Assembly: GCF_900106995.1 (NCBI RefSeq)
Contig: NZ_FNOK01000067.1
Location: forward strand, 1-48,447
Direction of reading: 5' to 3'
From: Saccharopolyspora shandongensis
Lineage (GTDB): Bacteria > Actinomycetota > Actinomycetes > Mycobacteriales > Pseudonocardiaceae
Length of the DNA: 48,447 nucleotides
Both the position numbers and the translations under genes were made by a program. The first letter of the stretch is position 1. Every line of letters starts with the position of its first letter. Under the pieces are notes generated by a model that saw only the letters and a program-made list of their open reading frames with translations, was not told the DNA's origin and ran no database searches. Shown here piece by piece: positions 32,427-40,385 of this stretch.

Positions 32427-33428
32427 TCAAGCCTCGCGCCGACCGCCGGGGTGGCGGTCGCGCCAGATCCAGAAGACGACGCAGGACGCCAGCGCCCACG
32501 CGCCCAGCACCAGGAACGGGAAGACGTGCTGGTAGCCGCCGAAGTAGACGGCGGTGTGCATCGCGTTCACCGACGCCCCGGGCGGCAGCCAGGCGCCGAT
32601 CAGGCCCAGCGGGGACGGCAGCAGCGGCCAGGACACCGCGCCGCCGGACGAGGGGTTGCCGAGCAGCACCATCAGACCCCAGGTCGGCACCATCGCCCAC
32701 CGGCCCAGCAGCGTGTTGAACATCGTGAAGACCATCCCGGAGGTGAACATGGTCAGCGCCAGGATCAGCCAGGCCTCGACGACCGGGAAGCGGACCGCGC
32801 CCAGCAGCCAGTCCACCACGGCGATGATGGCGAAGCCGCCGAGCAGCGAGTAGGCGATCGTGAACCCGATCCGCTCGGCGGGCTTGAGCGCCTTGGCGTG
32901 CACGCTGAGCTGGATGGCGCCGACGAAGCCGATGACGATCGCGGCCAGCGTCACGTAGAACAGCGCGAGCCCGCGCGGGTCGCCGCGCTGCAACGGCTTG
33001 AGGTCGGTGACGACGATCGCCATGCCGAGACTCGCCCCGGCCTTCTGCCCCACCTGCTCCAGGAGCTGCGCGACGGACGCACCCGAAGCACTGGCCACAT
33101 CGAGCCGGAACACGTCGCCGCGCAGATCGAGCACGCCGAACACGCGCTGCTCCTCCACGGCCTGCAGCGCCTCGTCGTAGTTGGACCGGTGGAGCTCGAA
33201 CGCGGTGCCCGCGGCCTGCTCCATCTCGGCGACGAGCGCGGGATCGTGCCGGGTGCCGACGACGGCCAGCGGGACGCTGTGCGGCGTCGGATTGGCCATC
33301 GCGAAGGTGTAGGAGCCGGCGAACAGCGCGGCGGCCGCGGCGACGATGAGCACCAGCACGGCCGCCGGGAGCAACGGCGACTCCCGGAAGGCCCGCCAGC
33401 GCCCGCGCTGGACCCCAGTCGACGCCAT
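32427..33428 (-). CDS. ABC-2/DUF3533-like membrane protein
   Basis: A 333-residue membrane protein. One helix near the N-terminus (about 21-42) is followed by an extracytoplasmic domain (about 43-150: PLAVVGTRHDPALVAEMEQA...) and a C-terminal block of five or six helices ending in HTAVYFGGYQHVFPFLVLGAWALAS. This layout (TM - outside domain - 5TM) is that of ABC-2 type permease relatives such as YhgE/Pip and DUF3533. No ATPase gene is adjacent. The YhgE branch is linked to type VII secretion in Firmicutes, and an EspG-like gene lies directly upstream, but a connection is only inference. ATG 33428 is chosen; a GTG 27 bases earlier is in frame. Confidence 0.7.
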   Translation of the reverse strand: MASTGVQRGRWRAFRESPLLPAAVLVLIVAAAAALFAGSYTFAMANPTPHSVPLAVVGTRHDPALVAEMEQAAGTAFELHRSNYDEALQAVEEQRVFGVLDLRGDVFRLDVASASGASVAQLLEQVGQKAGASLGMAIVVTDLKPLQRGDPRGLALFYVTLAAIVIGFVGAIQLSVHAKALKPAERIGFTIAYSLLGGFAIIAVVDWLLGAVRFPVVEAWLILALTMFTSGMVFTMFNTLLGRWAMVPTWGLMVLLGNPSSGGAVSWPLLPSPLGLIGAWLPPGASVNAMHTAVYFGGYQHVFPFLVLGAWALASCVVFWIWRDRHPGGRREA

Positions 33429-33501
33429 GCGACGACTGTAGGTGACCAATCGCACACCGACCGGATTCCCGCGTTCGGCGAGATTCGTGGAGGTGACCGG
33501 G

Positions 33502-34278
33502 TCAGATGGTCTTCATGAGGTCCTGGATCCGGGTGGCCATGCGCTGCTTGTCGACCGGGGCGACCGTGGTCCAGGCTTCGGCGCTGCGCCGGCTGTTCTC
33601 GATGAGGTACCAGCCCTTGGCGGTGGCGAAGAAGTTGGTGACCATCGGCGCGCGGTGCCGCTTGCCCTGACCGTCCATGACGGACGCACCGAGCTGGGCC
33701 CACGCGATGCGCTCGCCCCCGGCCATCTCCACCAGCGTCCTCGCGTCGTCGCGCCGGATCCCCTGCCGCGCAAGGCCTTCCGCCATCGCGCGGTCGGACT
33801 TACCGGCGGCCTTGGCGGCCTGCTCCATCGCATCGCTGCGCAGCGACACACCCCGGCCCGGCCCGGCCTTGACGTCGTCGGGCAGCACGCTGAGCGCGGC
33901 CCGGACCATGGCATCGGCGGGCAAGGCCTGCAGCTGGACGCTCTGCTCGGTCTGCACCGCCAGCGTCGCGTTGTTCCGGACGTTGGCGACCAGCCCGGAA
34001 AGCTCCCGCTTCGAACCGTCGGGCTTGCGCTCGTTGAAAGTGACGTCGAAGGCCCGCTCGTAGCGCTGCAGCGGCCGGAACACGCCGTAGATGTCGTCTT
34101 CCCGCATCTCGTTGCCGAACCCGAGCGCGCGCAGCTCCTCCCACGCTCGCCGTTCGGCCTCGCGGCGCTCGGACTGCAAGATGCCTTCCGGGAGCACATT
34201 CAGCACCAACGGCTTGGTCCCCAGTTTGAAGTGCTTCCAAGCCTCGTAGAACGCCTGCTTCGACAGCTCGAATTTCAC
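33502..34278 (-). CDS. EspG-like ESX secretion-associated chaperone
   Basis: A 258-residue cytosolic protein resembling the EspG family, which binds PE-PPE heterodimers and delivers them to ESX (type VII) machines. The start VKFELSKQAFYEAWKHFKLG is the typical first beta-strand and helix, and the C-terminal GQGKRHRAPMVTNFFATAKGWYLIEN matches the family pattern of a strand pair followed by RY/GW-x-L. GTG 34278 has GGGGAGG about 6 bases upstream. PPE-like and PE-like genes lie just upstream on the same strand, which strongly supports the call. A strong hairpin separates it from the PPE-like gene, so its expression level may differ. Confidence 0.8.
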   Translation of the reverse strand: MKFELSKQAFYEAWKHFKLGTKPLVLNVLPEGILQSERREAERRAWEELRALGFGNEMREDDIYGVFRPLQRYERAFDVTFNERKPDGSKRELSGLVANVRNNATLAVQTEQSVQLQALPADAMVRAALSVLPDDVKAGPGRGVSLRSDAMEQAAKAAGKSDRAMAEGLARQGIRRDDARTLVEMAGGERIAWAQLGASVMDGQGKRHRAPMVTNFFATAKGWYLIENSRRSAEAWTTVAPVDKQRMATRIQDLMKTI

Positions 34279-34299
34279 CGGATCCTCCCCAGGCCAGTA

Positions 34300-34329
34300 C
34301 GTGGGCGGCACCGAACCGTGCCGCCCACG
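34300..34329. terminator. Hairpin between PPE-like and EspG-like genes
   Basis: CGTGGGCGGCAC (34300-34311), loop CGAACC, GTGCCGCCCACG (34318-34329): perfect 12-bp stem within the 87-bp gap. On the minus strand it may act as partial terminator or RNA stabiliser between substrate and chaperone genes. A T-rich run follows it only on the plus strand. Confidence 0.7.
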
Positions 34330-34365
34330 GCGTTTTCTGTTGTCGATTACTGCTTACTTCTGGTC

Positions 34366-35595
34366 TCACTCACCGAAGACGGGCGGCGCGACCTTCGGCA
34401 AGTCGTCGTCGAAGAAACCGTGATCGCCCTTGAGGTAGTCGGGGGTCTCGTGCTCCTGGTCCTCCTCGCCCTGCTTCCCCTGCGGGCGAGCACCGGCCGC
34501 ACCGCCCCCCGCGGCACCGCCACGACCACCGGCACCACCGGGACCGGACCCGGGAGCGCCGCTACCGGGACCACCGATCCCGGCCCGTCCACCGGCACCA
34601 ACACCGGGACCGCCGGCCCCACGACCACCGGCACCGAGACCACCCCGGCTCCCAGCACCACCGGCACCGCCACCGCGGCCGCCGGCGCCACCAGCGCCGC
34701 CACCGCGACCGCCGGCACCACCGCCGAGCCCTGGCCGACCGCCGGGACCACCAGGCACGCCCGGGCCACCAGGCACGCCGGGATAGCCCCGCCCGCCGTC
34801 GCCGACCGGAACGCGCGGCTGCGAACCGGGAGTCCGAGACGTGTCAGGCCGCTGCCACACGGGATTCGTGTTGCTGACGTAGCCGCTGCTGCTGGTATTC
34901 GTGGTGCCGGTCGTACCGGTACCCGGCGCCGGCGGCCCCATCCTGTCCGCCGCCATCGGAGTCGCCGACTGGCTGGTGGTGCTGTGCGGCGAAACCTGCG
35001 GAACACTCCCGACGTTGGGGTGCTCCGACCCAGTGACCGTGGTCCTCATACCGCCGCTCGGCGGCGGGCTGAACACCGAGCTCGCGGCAACCGTGCCCTG
35101 CGAAGCGTTGTCGTAGTTCTGGAACGCCTGCACGGCTTCCTGGCGCAGCTTCTCGTTGTGCGCCTTGGCGTCCTCGGCGTCGGTCGAGCCGGTCCATGCC
35201 TTGTCCCAGCCCTCTTCGAGCCAGCTGTCGTCCGGGACTTCCTGCTCTTCGCCCTTTCCCGGAATCGACGACTGCACCTTCGTGAACGCATCGCCCTGAT
35301 CCGTCATCAGCTGTGACTGCGCAAGCGCGTTGTCAGCGGTGACCTCGGTCCAGAGCACGATCGGCATGGCCTGGTTCTGCATGGCCTCGCCGGACTCGGA
35401 CTGCATGACAGCGCCGACGCTCTTCAGCTTGTCCTCAACGCGGGTCTTGAGATCTCGGAGGTACTCGTCCTCCGTCTTCCAGCCGCCGGTCTTGTCGTAC
35501 AGGTTTTGAGCAGAGCCGTTGGCCACCCACTCACGCATCTGCTCCAGCGAAGCGCCCTCGAAATCTGAAGGCTCTATCTGCCGCGTATCAGTCAT
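34366..35595 (-). CDS. PPE-like type VII secretion substrate with long Gly/Pro-rich tail
   Basis: A 409-residue protein. The N-terminal helical part (about 1-170) includes LEQMREWVANGSAQNLYDKTGGWK and continues through KAHNEKLRQEAVQAFQNYDNAS, compatible with a PPE/WXG-like helical hairpin. Then come a Ser/Thr/Pro linker (about 175-265) and an extreme low-complexity Gly-Gly-x tract (about 270-385: GGAGGRGGGAGG-type repeats), ending with an acidic tail, ETPDYLKGDHGFFDDDLPK. Such tails occur on surface-exposed or secreted PPE-like proteins. ATG 35595 follows GAGGGGG; a GTG at 35610 overlapping the previous stop (GTGA) is the alternative. The partner is probably the PE-like protein encoded two genes upstream. 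Confidence 0.72.
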   Translation of the reverse strand: MTDTRQIEPSDFEGASLEQMREWVANGSAQNLYDKTGGWKTEDEYLRDLKTRVEDKLKSVGAVMQSESGEAMQNQAMPIVLWTEVTADNALAQSQLMTDQGDAFTKVQSSIPGKGEEQEVPDDSWLEEGWDKAWTGSTDAEDAKAHNEKLRQEAVQAFQNYDNASQGTVAASSVFSPPPSGGMRTTVTGSEHPNVGSVPQVSPHSTTSQSATPMAADRMGPPAPGTGTTGTTNTSSSGYVSNTNPVWQRPDTSRTPGSQPRVPVGDGGRGYPGVPGGPGVPGGPGGRPGLGGGAGGRGGGAGGAGGRGGGAGGAGSRGGLGAGGRGAGGPGVGAGGRAGIGGPGSGAPGSGPGGAGGRGGAAGGGAAGARPQGKQGEEDQEHETPDYLKGDHGFFDDDLPKVAPPVFGE

Positions 35596-35606
35596 CCCCT
35601 GCCCCC

Positions 35607-36158
35607 TCACGCATTGGGAAGATTCTTAAGAGCAGCCTCAGCGAACTGCTTGGAAAGATCACACGGATTCGGATTTCCGGAAGGCGCCACGGTGTTCACG
35701 TACAGAGATCCCTGATCTGAAACGTCCAGCGCCAAAAGACAGTTGGTCTTGTTGCCGACCTGCGCAGTCGGGTAACCGGAAATATCGATCATCTGGACGC
35801 TGGACTTGCGCGCATCAGCGAACTTCTGCATGGTCTGGCTCTTGTCAGCCGACACGAAAACTATGAAGCCACCACCAGACTTACCCTGAAGGTAGTCACA
35901 GCCCGCTTTTCCGTTCGAATCGCTAGTCTCCGGTGGCTGATCAGCACCCAGAGACTTCGCTTGAGGCTCTGTGACGATCGAGCACTGATCGGCGACATCC
36001 AGCGACTTCGCCTGCGCTGAGCGATTGGACTGGGTCACTGTTGGCTCAGACGGTGCCGAACCTGTGCTCGTGGTACGCGGAGGCTCCGTCGGTCCACCAC
36101 TGCAACCGGCCAACAACATGCTGGCCAGGACCGCACCAACGGCGAGCCTTTTACGCAC
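35607..36158 (-). CDS. DUF3558 lipoprotein
   Basis: A 183-residue precursor with signal peptide and lipobox LLAGC (lipidated Cys19), then a Thr/Ser/Pro linker and a DUF3558 domain (about 45-183). The domain has the usual pattern DQCSIVTEPQAKSLG, then AGCDYLQ, GGGFIVFVS and a late Cys in NPCDLSKQFAEAALKNLP. The function of DUF3558 is unknown; it is abundant in Pseudonocardiales and mycobacteria. GTG 36158 has GGAGGA 6 bases before it and overlaps the end of the PE-like gene, so it is coupled to it. A paralog is at 39266. Confidence 0.85.
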   Translation of the reverse strand: MRKRLAVGAVLASMLLAGCSGGPTEPPRTTSTGSAPSEPTVTQSNRSAQAKSLDVADQCSIVTEPQAKSLGADQPPETSDSNGKAGCDYLQGKSGGGFIVFVSADKSQTMQKFADARKSSVQMIDISGYPTAQVGNKTNCLLALDVSDQGSLYVNTVAPSGNPNPCDLSKQFAEAALKNLPNA

Positions 36159-36636
36159 GATTTCCTCCGAAGCTGTCCGCAGAATTTTGATCATCAGTAC
36201 GCGTCTGCTTTGCACTCGCCCGCAGGTTGGCCGCTGTGCTATCGAAGGCCTCGGCGAGTTTCAGGTAGTTGTCCAGATAAGCCCTGTCGTCACCAGCCGC
36301 GACCTCTCCATAGCGGGCACTCGCCTGCGTGCTGACCGGATCGTTTCCGGGCGACTCGACGGTCGCAAGGTCGAAGATGTTCCGCTGTCGCTTTCTAAGC
36401 GCCTCTGCCTCGGCTTCGAAGAATCCAGCAATCTCATCGACCTTGTCAGGGTCGATGCGCATCGCCCCGCCCGCAGACTGCGATTGGGCAAACGCCGCCT
36501 TGTCAGCCGCACGCGCGAGAGTGGACGCAAGGGCGCCAACCGGGGCGATCCAGCCGCCTTGGTCCATCTGGTGTTGCATGTAAGCCTGGTCCGTTGCGTC
36601 GAACTGGACCTGGTTGCCTTCCCCCTCGGCAGTCAC
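36151..36636 (-). CDS. PE-like / WXG-type small helical protein
   Basis: A 161-residue, mostly helical protein without signal peptide or membrane segment. MRIDPDKVDEIAGFFEAEAEALRKRQ (about 59-84) and GDDRAYLDNYLKLAEAFDSTAANLR are the two amphipathic helices expected of PE- or WXG100-type secretion partners in Pseudonocardiales. An Ala-rich N-terminal helix (33-55) precedes. It is the first gene of the PE-like / DUF3558 / PPE-like / EspG-like series, so a PE-PPE pair for export is the likely role. The base composition here is less GC-rich than that of the housekeeping genes. Confidence 0.68.
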   Translation of the reverse strand: MTAEGEGNQVQFDATDQAYMQHQMDQGGWIAPVGALASTLARAADKAAFAQSQSAGGAMRIDPDKVDEIAGFFEAEAEALRKRQRNIFDLATVESPGNDPVSTQASARYGEVAAGDDRAYLDNYLKLAEAFDSTAANLRASAKQTRTDDQNSADSFGGNRA

Positions 36637-36753
36637 CGCTGAACTCCCCTCGTCCGCGTGCCGTCGCGACGAGGGCGACGGTCATCCACTTGCCAGCGTG
36701 GCAAACGTTAGCGCAAGTGAGCAGCTATAAGGCTGAGAGTTGATGAAGACAGA

Positions 36754-36791
36754 CAGCGGCAACCGGGTGAATTCCCACCCGGTTGCCGCTG
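36754..36791 (-). terminator. Terminator after the XRE-DUF397 pair
   Basis: CAGCGGCAACCGGGT (36754-36768) and ACCCGGTTGCCGCTG (36777-36791) form a perfect 15-bp stem, extendable by one G-C pair, with a short loop. It lies 22 bases after the DUF397 stop on the minus strand and also separates that pair from the PE-like gene promoter region. Confidence 0.88.
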
Positions 36792-36813
36792 AGGGGTTTC
36801 GGATCAAGGTCGT

Positions 36814-37017
36814 CTATGCATCGAGCCGCCCCGCACGGAGCCCGTCGACGAAAGAAGCCCAGGTCGCAGCACCGAAGAGCAGTACGCCACCGTCGGGGTC
36901 CTTCGAGTCCCGCGCTGCGACAGCTCGCCCGTTGAACGCGACCTCTACACAGTTGCCATAGTTGCTACTTCGGCTGCTCTTGCGCCAGTGAAGCGTTGAG
37001 AGATCCAGTGGTGACAC
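36814..37017 (-). CDS. DUF397 protein
   Basis: A 67-residue protein: LHWRKSSRSSNYGNCVEVAF followed by VAARDSKDPDGGVL and WASFVDGLRAGRLD are the DUF397 signature (W-x-K-S-S-x-S, NCVEVA, VRDSK, W-x-x-F). These small proteins pair with an upstream XRE regulator in actinobacteria and are thought to act as its partner or antagonist, as in the WhiJ-like and toxin-antitoxin-like pairs. GTG start at 37017. It is 21 bp downstream of such a regulator. Confidence 0.93.
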   Translation of the reverse strand: MSPLDLSTLHWRKSSRSSNYGNCVEVAFNGRAVAARDSKDPDGGVLLFGAATWASFVDGLRAGRLDA

Positions 37018-37038
37018 TGAGCTGCTCCTTGCCTGTCT

Positions 37039-37890
37039 TCACACCAACCCATCGGCGATGCAGTTGATGAGGTCCACCGAATCCTCGACCGACAGCGCCG
37101 CCTCTTGCAAGGATCGAAGGGCTTCCCTCGCCGCGGCCACGTGCTCGGACTCTTCAAGGAACGCGCTGCTTCCGCGATTCTCCAAGTACACAAGGCTTGC
37201 GTGCTTTTCGAAGTCAAGGATGACGAAGGGCCCAGCCATCCCCGGGTGCACACCGATTGCCGATGGCAGCACGCGCAACGTGATGTTGTCCTGGCTAGTG
37301 GCACTGACCAAGTGGCGGAGCTGGCGGAACATCACGCCTGAACCCCCAGCCGGGCGCTCCAAGATGCTCTGCTCGATGAGCACTTCTAGCAACGGTGCCG
37401 TTGGTCGGTTCAACAGGGTTTGCCGGCCGATGCGAGCCGTGACGAGAGTGTCGACCTCTGCCAAGTTCAGATCCGGGTCCGTGCCTTGCACGATCGCGGT
37501 CGCGTACTCCGGGGTCTGCAACAGGCCCGGGATGAGCATGGTCTCGTAGTTGTAGATGGCCGTGGCTTCTTTCTCGAAGCGGATCACGTCCTCCCACATT
37601 GCTGGCAAGCGTCCATCCTGGACTTGCCACCAATTCGGGTTCGCACCACTGCGTACCAGCTTCAACAGCTCTTCGCGGCGCTCTGCAGGTACCCGGTACA
37701 GACCCAGCAACGCCGACACGTCGTCGGCGTAGAGGCCCCGCTGGCCGTTCTCGATCCTGCTCAGCTTGCTCATCGAAAACCCAAGTGCCCCAGCGACTTC
37801 TTCTGCTCCCAGGCCACTTCGCAGCCTCAGTTCGCGGAGCTCGCTGGACACCCTCCGGACCCGGACCGGGACCCCGACTCGTCCGTTCAT
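37039..37890 (-). CDS. XRE-family regulator with DUF5753-type domain
   Basis: A 283-residue regulator. The N-terminal helix-turn-helix is LRELRLRSGLGAEEVAGALGFSMSKLSRIENGQRGL (about 15-50). The larger C-terminal domain (about 100-275) has YNYETMLIPGLLQTPEYATAI, TARIGRQTLLNRPTAPLLEVLIEQSIL and LRVLPSAIGVHPGMAGPFVILDF, typical of DUF5753/Scr1-like proteins. With the following DUF397 gene it forms one of the many paired XRE-DUF397 loci of actinobacteria that affect development or antibiotic production. ATG 37890 has GGAGG 4 bases upstream. The divergent small gene at 38054 may be its target. Confidence 0.92.
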   Translation of the reverse strand: MNGRVGVPVRVRRVSSELRELRLRSGLGAEEVAGALGFSMSKLSRIENGQRGLYADDVSALLGLYRVPAERREELLKLVRSGANPNWWQVQDGRLPAMWEDVIRFEKEATAIYNYETMLIPGLLQTPEYATAIVQGTDPDLNLAEVDTLVTARIGRQTLLNRPTAPLLEVLIEQSILERPAGGSGVMFRQLRHLVSATSQDNITLRVLPSAIGVHPGMAGPFVILDFEKHASLVYLENRGSSAFLEESEHVAAAREALRSLQEAALSVEDSVDLINCIADGLV

Positions 37891-38053
37891 CTGGCCTCCC
37901 GCTTTCGGAATCGATCTGACCTCCCCCGACCACCATCACCGGTTGCCAGCGGGGCACGTAACCCCAGTCACTCGAAAGTATGTTTGCGTGCCCGGCTGGA
38001 AGCACTGGAAAGTCGTTGCTGCAAGGGACATTCCGATCCGGGAGGGCAGAAAC

Positions 38054-38269
38054 ATGTGCGCGAGCTGGAACATTCCGGCCGATGGGCGACGCGCCGAGGT
38101 CACCGTCACGATGCTTGTGCGCGACGAGGTCTCGATCGCCCAGGACGGCATCGAAGTCGTGGTCGCAAGGCGGCAGCTGACGGATCTCGCCGACAAGCTC
38201 TACTTCCTCGACCAGGCCTTCACCGCCGACGCCCGAGACGTCGTCGAAGCCCTTTGCGGCCAGGAATGA
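38054..38269 (+). CDS. Small hypothetical protein
   Basis: A 71-residue protein of unknown function: MCASWNIPADGRRAEVTV, then VEVVVARRQLTDLADKLYFL-like segments and an acidic C-terminus. No membrane segment or clear motif. ATG 38054 is supported by GGGAGGG 7 bases upstream. It faces away from the XRE regulator gene, as targets of such regulators often do. Confidence 0.6.
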   Translation: MCASWNIPADGRRAEVTVTMLVRDEVSIAQDGIEVVVARRQLTDLADKLYFLDQAFTADARDVVEALCGQE

Positions 38270-38370
38270 GCTCCAAGGTCTTCTCTCACATCTGGAGCAA
38301 ACGTGCCCGGCGCCCGTTTCGGGCTCCACACGATGCAACCGATCACGGGCACATCAAGCAGGGAGGGCTT

Positions 38371-39252
38371 GTGCCGACTCAATCTGGGTGGAATCCGAAT
38401 CCGCAGTGGGGGCCGAACCAGAGCCCTGGGGGCGGGCGGTACGCACCACCGCAGGGCCAACAACCACCACCTGTTCCAAAGCGGAGGAAGTGGCCGTACA
38501 TCGCCATTCCCGCTGTCGCCTTGCTGTTGATCGTCGGTGGGTTCGTTGGGCTTCGGGTCTACTACGTGCTCGCTGTCGAGCCTCGCCAGACGAGCGCTGA
38601 ATCCACTCGCGAGGCAGTTCCGACAGCACCCAAAACCGCACCCACCACCGGCGCACCGAAACCACCCAAGCCAGGTGCCCCGGTTCCCTGCGACCCGGAG
38701 CTCCCGAACTTTCAGCAATGCTTCCCGAAGGACTACAACCCCGACGCCGTGATGGGCGGTGTCGCCACGGAGGGCTGGAGTTGCCTGCGGAAGGGAGAAC
38801 TAACTGAGGCTGGAAGCCGCGTATCCATGCCGCGGCTGTGCGAGACCAAGGACAACGTCGGTCAGTCCTACACCATCTGGGCGTCGATCAAATATCAGAC
38901 CCACGACTTCCAGCCGACCGGCAAGCTTCGGGAGTTCAACTTGAACGTGAGCACCTCGGCCGCAGCGCACAAAGGTGAACGCACTACAGCGCAGGATCCA
39001 GCGAAAGCCCTGATCCCGGCATTCGAGATCACCGCCGAACACATCTGGCAGGGCAAGCCCGAACAACTCAAGGAAGCCACCGAAGCCTTCGCGCAACTCC
39101 AGCCCCAGTGCGCCTCCCCTGCCAGCATGACGACCGAGGGAGCGACCGCGACCATGCCGTCCGGCTACAAGATCACCTGCACCGCCATGCCGGCAGTGGG
39201 AACTGTAGACGCGACAACATACGGCATGTTGTTGCAGATCCGACCAGCCTGA
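38371..39252 (+). CDS. Pro-rich single-TM hypothetical protein
   Basis: A 293-residue protein. A Gln/Pro/Gly-rich cytoplasmic N-terminus (NPNPQWGPNQSPGGGRYAPP) leads into one membrane helix (about 38-60: IAIPAVALLLIVGGFVGLRV). A Thr/Pro linker follows, then an extracytoplasmic domain with paired cysteines (PCDPEL, QQCFPKDY, WSCLRKGE, RLCETKD, later QPQCASP and KITCTA). Function unknown, but this layout is common among Pseudonocardiales surface proteins near DUF3558 genes. GTG 38371 with AGGGAGGG just upstream is preferred; an in-frame ATG at 38266 overlapping the previous stop (ATGA) is the alternative. It converges on the DUF3558 gene. Confidence 0.65.
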   Translation: MPTQSGWNPNPQWGPNQSPGGGRYAPPQGQQPPPVPKRRKWPYIAIPAVALLLIVGGFVGLRVYYVLAVEPRQTSAESTREAVPTAPKTAPTTGAPKPPKPGAPVPCDPELPNFQQCFPKDYNPDAVMGGVATEGWSCLRKGELTEAGSRVSMPRLCETKDNVGQSYTIWASIKYQTHDFQPTGKLREFNLNVSTSAAAHKGERTTAQDPAKALIPAFEITAEHIWQGKPEQLKEATEAFAQLQPQCASPASMTTEGATATMPSGYKITCTAMPAVGTVDATTYGMLLQIRPA

Positions 39253-39265
39253 ACGAAATGAGCCG

Positions 39266-39796
39266 CTACGCGGCGGGGAGGGTTTTGAGGGCTGCTTCGG
39301 TCGTTCGCTTCGCCGCGTCGCAGCTGGTGCCGACAGCGATCGGGGCACCGGAGCGGACCAGGGCGCTGACCAGCAGGGACCCGTTGTCCGCGACGTCGAC
39401 CACCAGCGTGCAGCCCGTGGGGTCGTTGACCTTCGCCGCCGGGTAGCCGCCGATGTCGAGCTTCTGGGCCTTCTGCTCGGCTTCGGTGAACTGCTGGAAG
39501 GTTCGCTTCGCGTCCACCGCGACGAAGACGCCCCAGCCGGGGCCTCCCGGGGTGCCCGACTCGTACTGGCAGCCCGGCTTGCCACCGGAGTCCGCCGGCT
39601 TCGGTTCTTGTTCCAGGCCAAGCTCTTTCGCCTGTTCCGGGGCCAGCAGCGAGCACGGGTCGCTCACTTCGAGGGATTTCGCCGCCGCGGCTCGGTTCGA
39701 ACCATTCGGCGGCTGGTCGGCGGGAGCCGCGCCCGTGCTGCAGCCCGTCAGCAGAAGTCCGGCCGCGACCGCGCCGGCTGCGAGTTCCTTGCGCAA
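39266..39796 (-). CDS. DUF3558 lipoprotein, second copy
   Basis: A 176-residue precursor: basic start LRKELAAG, hydrophobic core and lipobox LLTGC (Cys19), then a DUF3558 domain with DPCSLLAPEQAKELGLEQEP, PGCQYESGTPGGPGWGVFVAVD and TSCDAAKRTTEAALKTLP. It has the same architecture and Cys pattern as the lipoprotein at 35607 but is only moderately similar, so it is an old paralog. The TTG start at 39796 is chosen because GGGAGG is 6 bases upstream and the signal peptide begins there. Confidence 0.83.
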   Translation of the reverse strand: MRKELAAGAVAAGLLLTGCSTGAAPADQPPNGSNRAAAAKSLEVSDPCSLLAPEQAKELGLEQEPKPADSGGKPGCQYESGTPGGPGWGVFVAVDAKRTFQQFTEAEQKAQKLDIGGYPAAKVNDPTGCTLVVDVADNGSLLVSALVRSGAPIAVGTSCDAAKRTTEAALKTLPAA

Positions 39797-39914
39797 GGTC
39801 CGCCTCCCGTCCGAGGTTGTGGTGCGAGCGGAACCCTGCCACACGAGCCGAAATTGGCACAACCATTGTTCGGGATCGGAATCACCCAACGATCGGAGAT
39901 CGGGAAATTCCCCG

Positions 39915-40385
39915 TCAGTCCTGGTTCTTACCGTTGTTCTGCCGCTGGTTTTGCCATTGCTTCCACTGTTGTTCCCATTCCTTCCGCTGCTTTTCCCAAT
40001 CCTTCTGGTGCTGTTGGTTGCCCGGCCCGCGCTGGTCCTCGTCCTGCTGGACTGGCGGGGGCTCCGGGGTAACCGTCACGATCACCGGCTGCGGGGGCTC
40101 GGGCAGCGGGATGGTGCGCACGTCCTCGGCGACGCGGTCCGCCGCGGTGAGGATCACCCGGGCGTTGTCCGGCGCGAGCTTGCCCTGCGCCTGCGCGGTG
40201 GCGATCTGCCGGTTCAGCTCGGCGAGAGCGGCCTCGGCGGCGGGGCGATCGTTGCCCAGCGCGGCGGCTTTCACCGCCTCCACCTGCGCGCTGAGCTGCT
40301 GGCGGACTTGCGGATCGGCCGATTCGGGCGCGCTGCCGCAACCGGCGAGCAACAGCGCGAAAGCCGGCAGCAGAACGCGTTTCAT
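39915..40385 (-). CDS. Small lipoprotein coupled to the PknB-type kinase
   Basis: A 156-residue precursor: MKRVLLPAFALLLAGC is a lipoprotein signal with Cys16 as the lipidated residue. The mature part is helical and Ala-rich (QVRQQLSAQVEAVKAAALGN) with a Pro-rich middle (PEPPQPVIVTVTPEPPPV) and a Trp/Gln-rich C-terminus (EWEQQWKQWQNQRQNN). It overlaps the kinase stop (ATGA) and so is coupled to it. The role is unknown; an extracellular partner or sensor for the kinase is possible. Confidence 0.75.
   Translation of the reverse strand: MKRVLLPAFALLLAGCGSAPESADPQVRQQLSAQVEAVKAAALGNDRPAAEAALAELNRQIATAQAQGKLAPDNARVILTAADRVAEDVRTIPLPEPPQPVIVTVTPEPPPVQQDEDQRGPGNQQHQKDWEKQRKEWEQQWKQWQNQRQNNGKNQD

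Noticed and set aside
33442..35316. Long plus-strand open frame rich in Thr/Gly/Pro across the EspG-like and PPE-like genes
   Set aside because: It is the antisense image of the Gly-rich tract and of the EspG-like gene, which have ribosome sites, family motifs and operon context on the minus strand.
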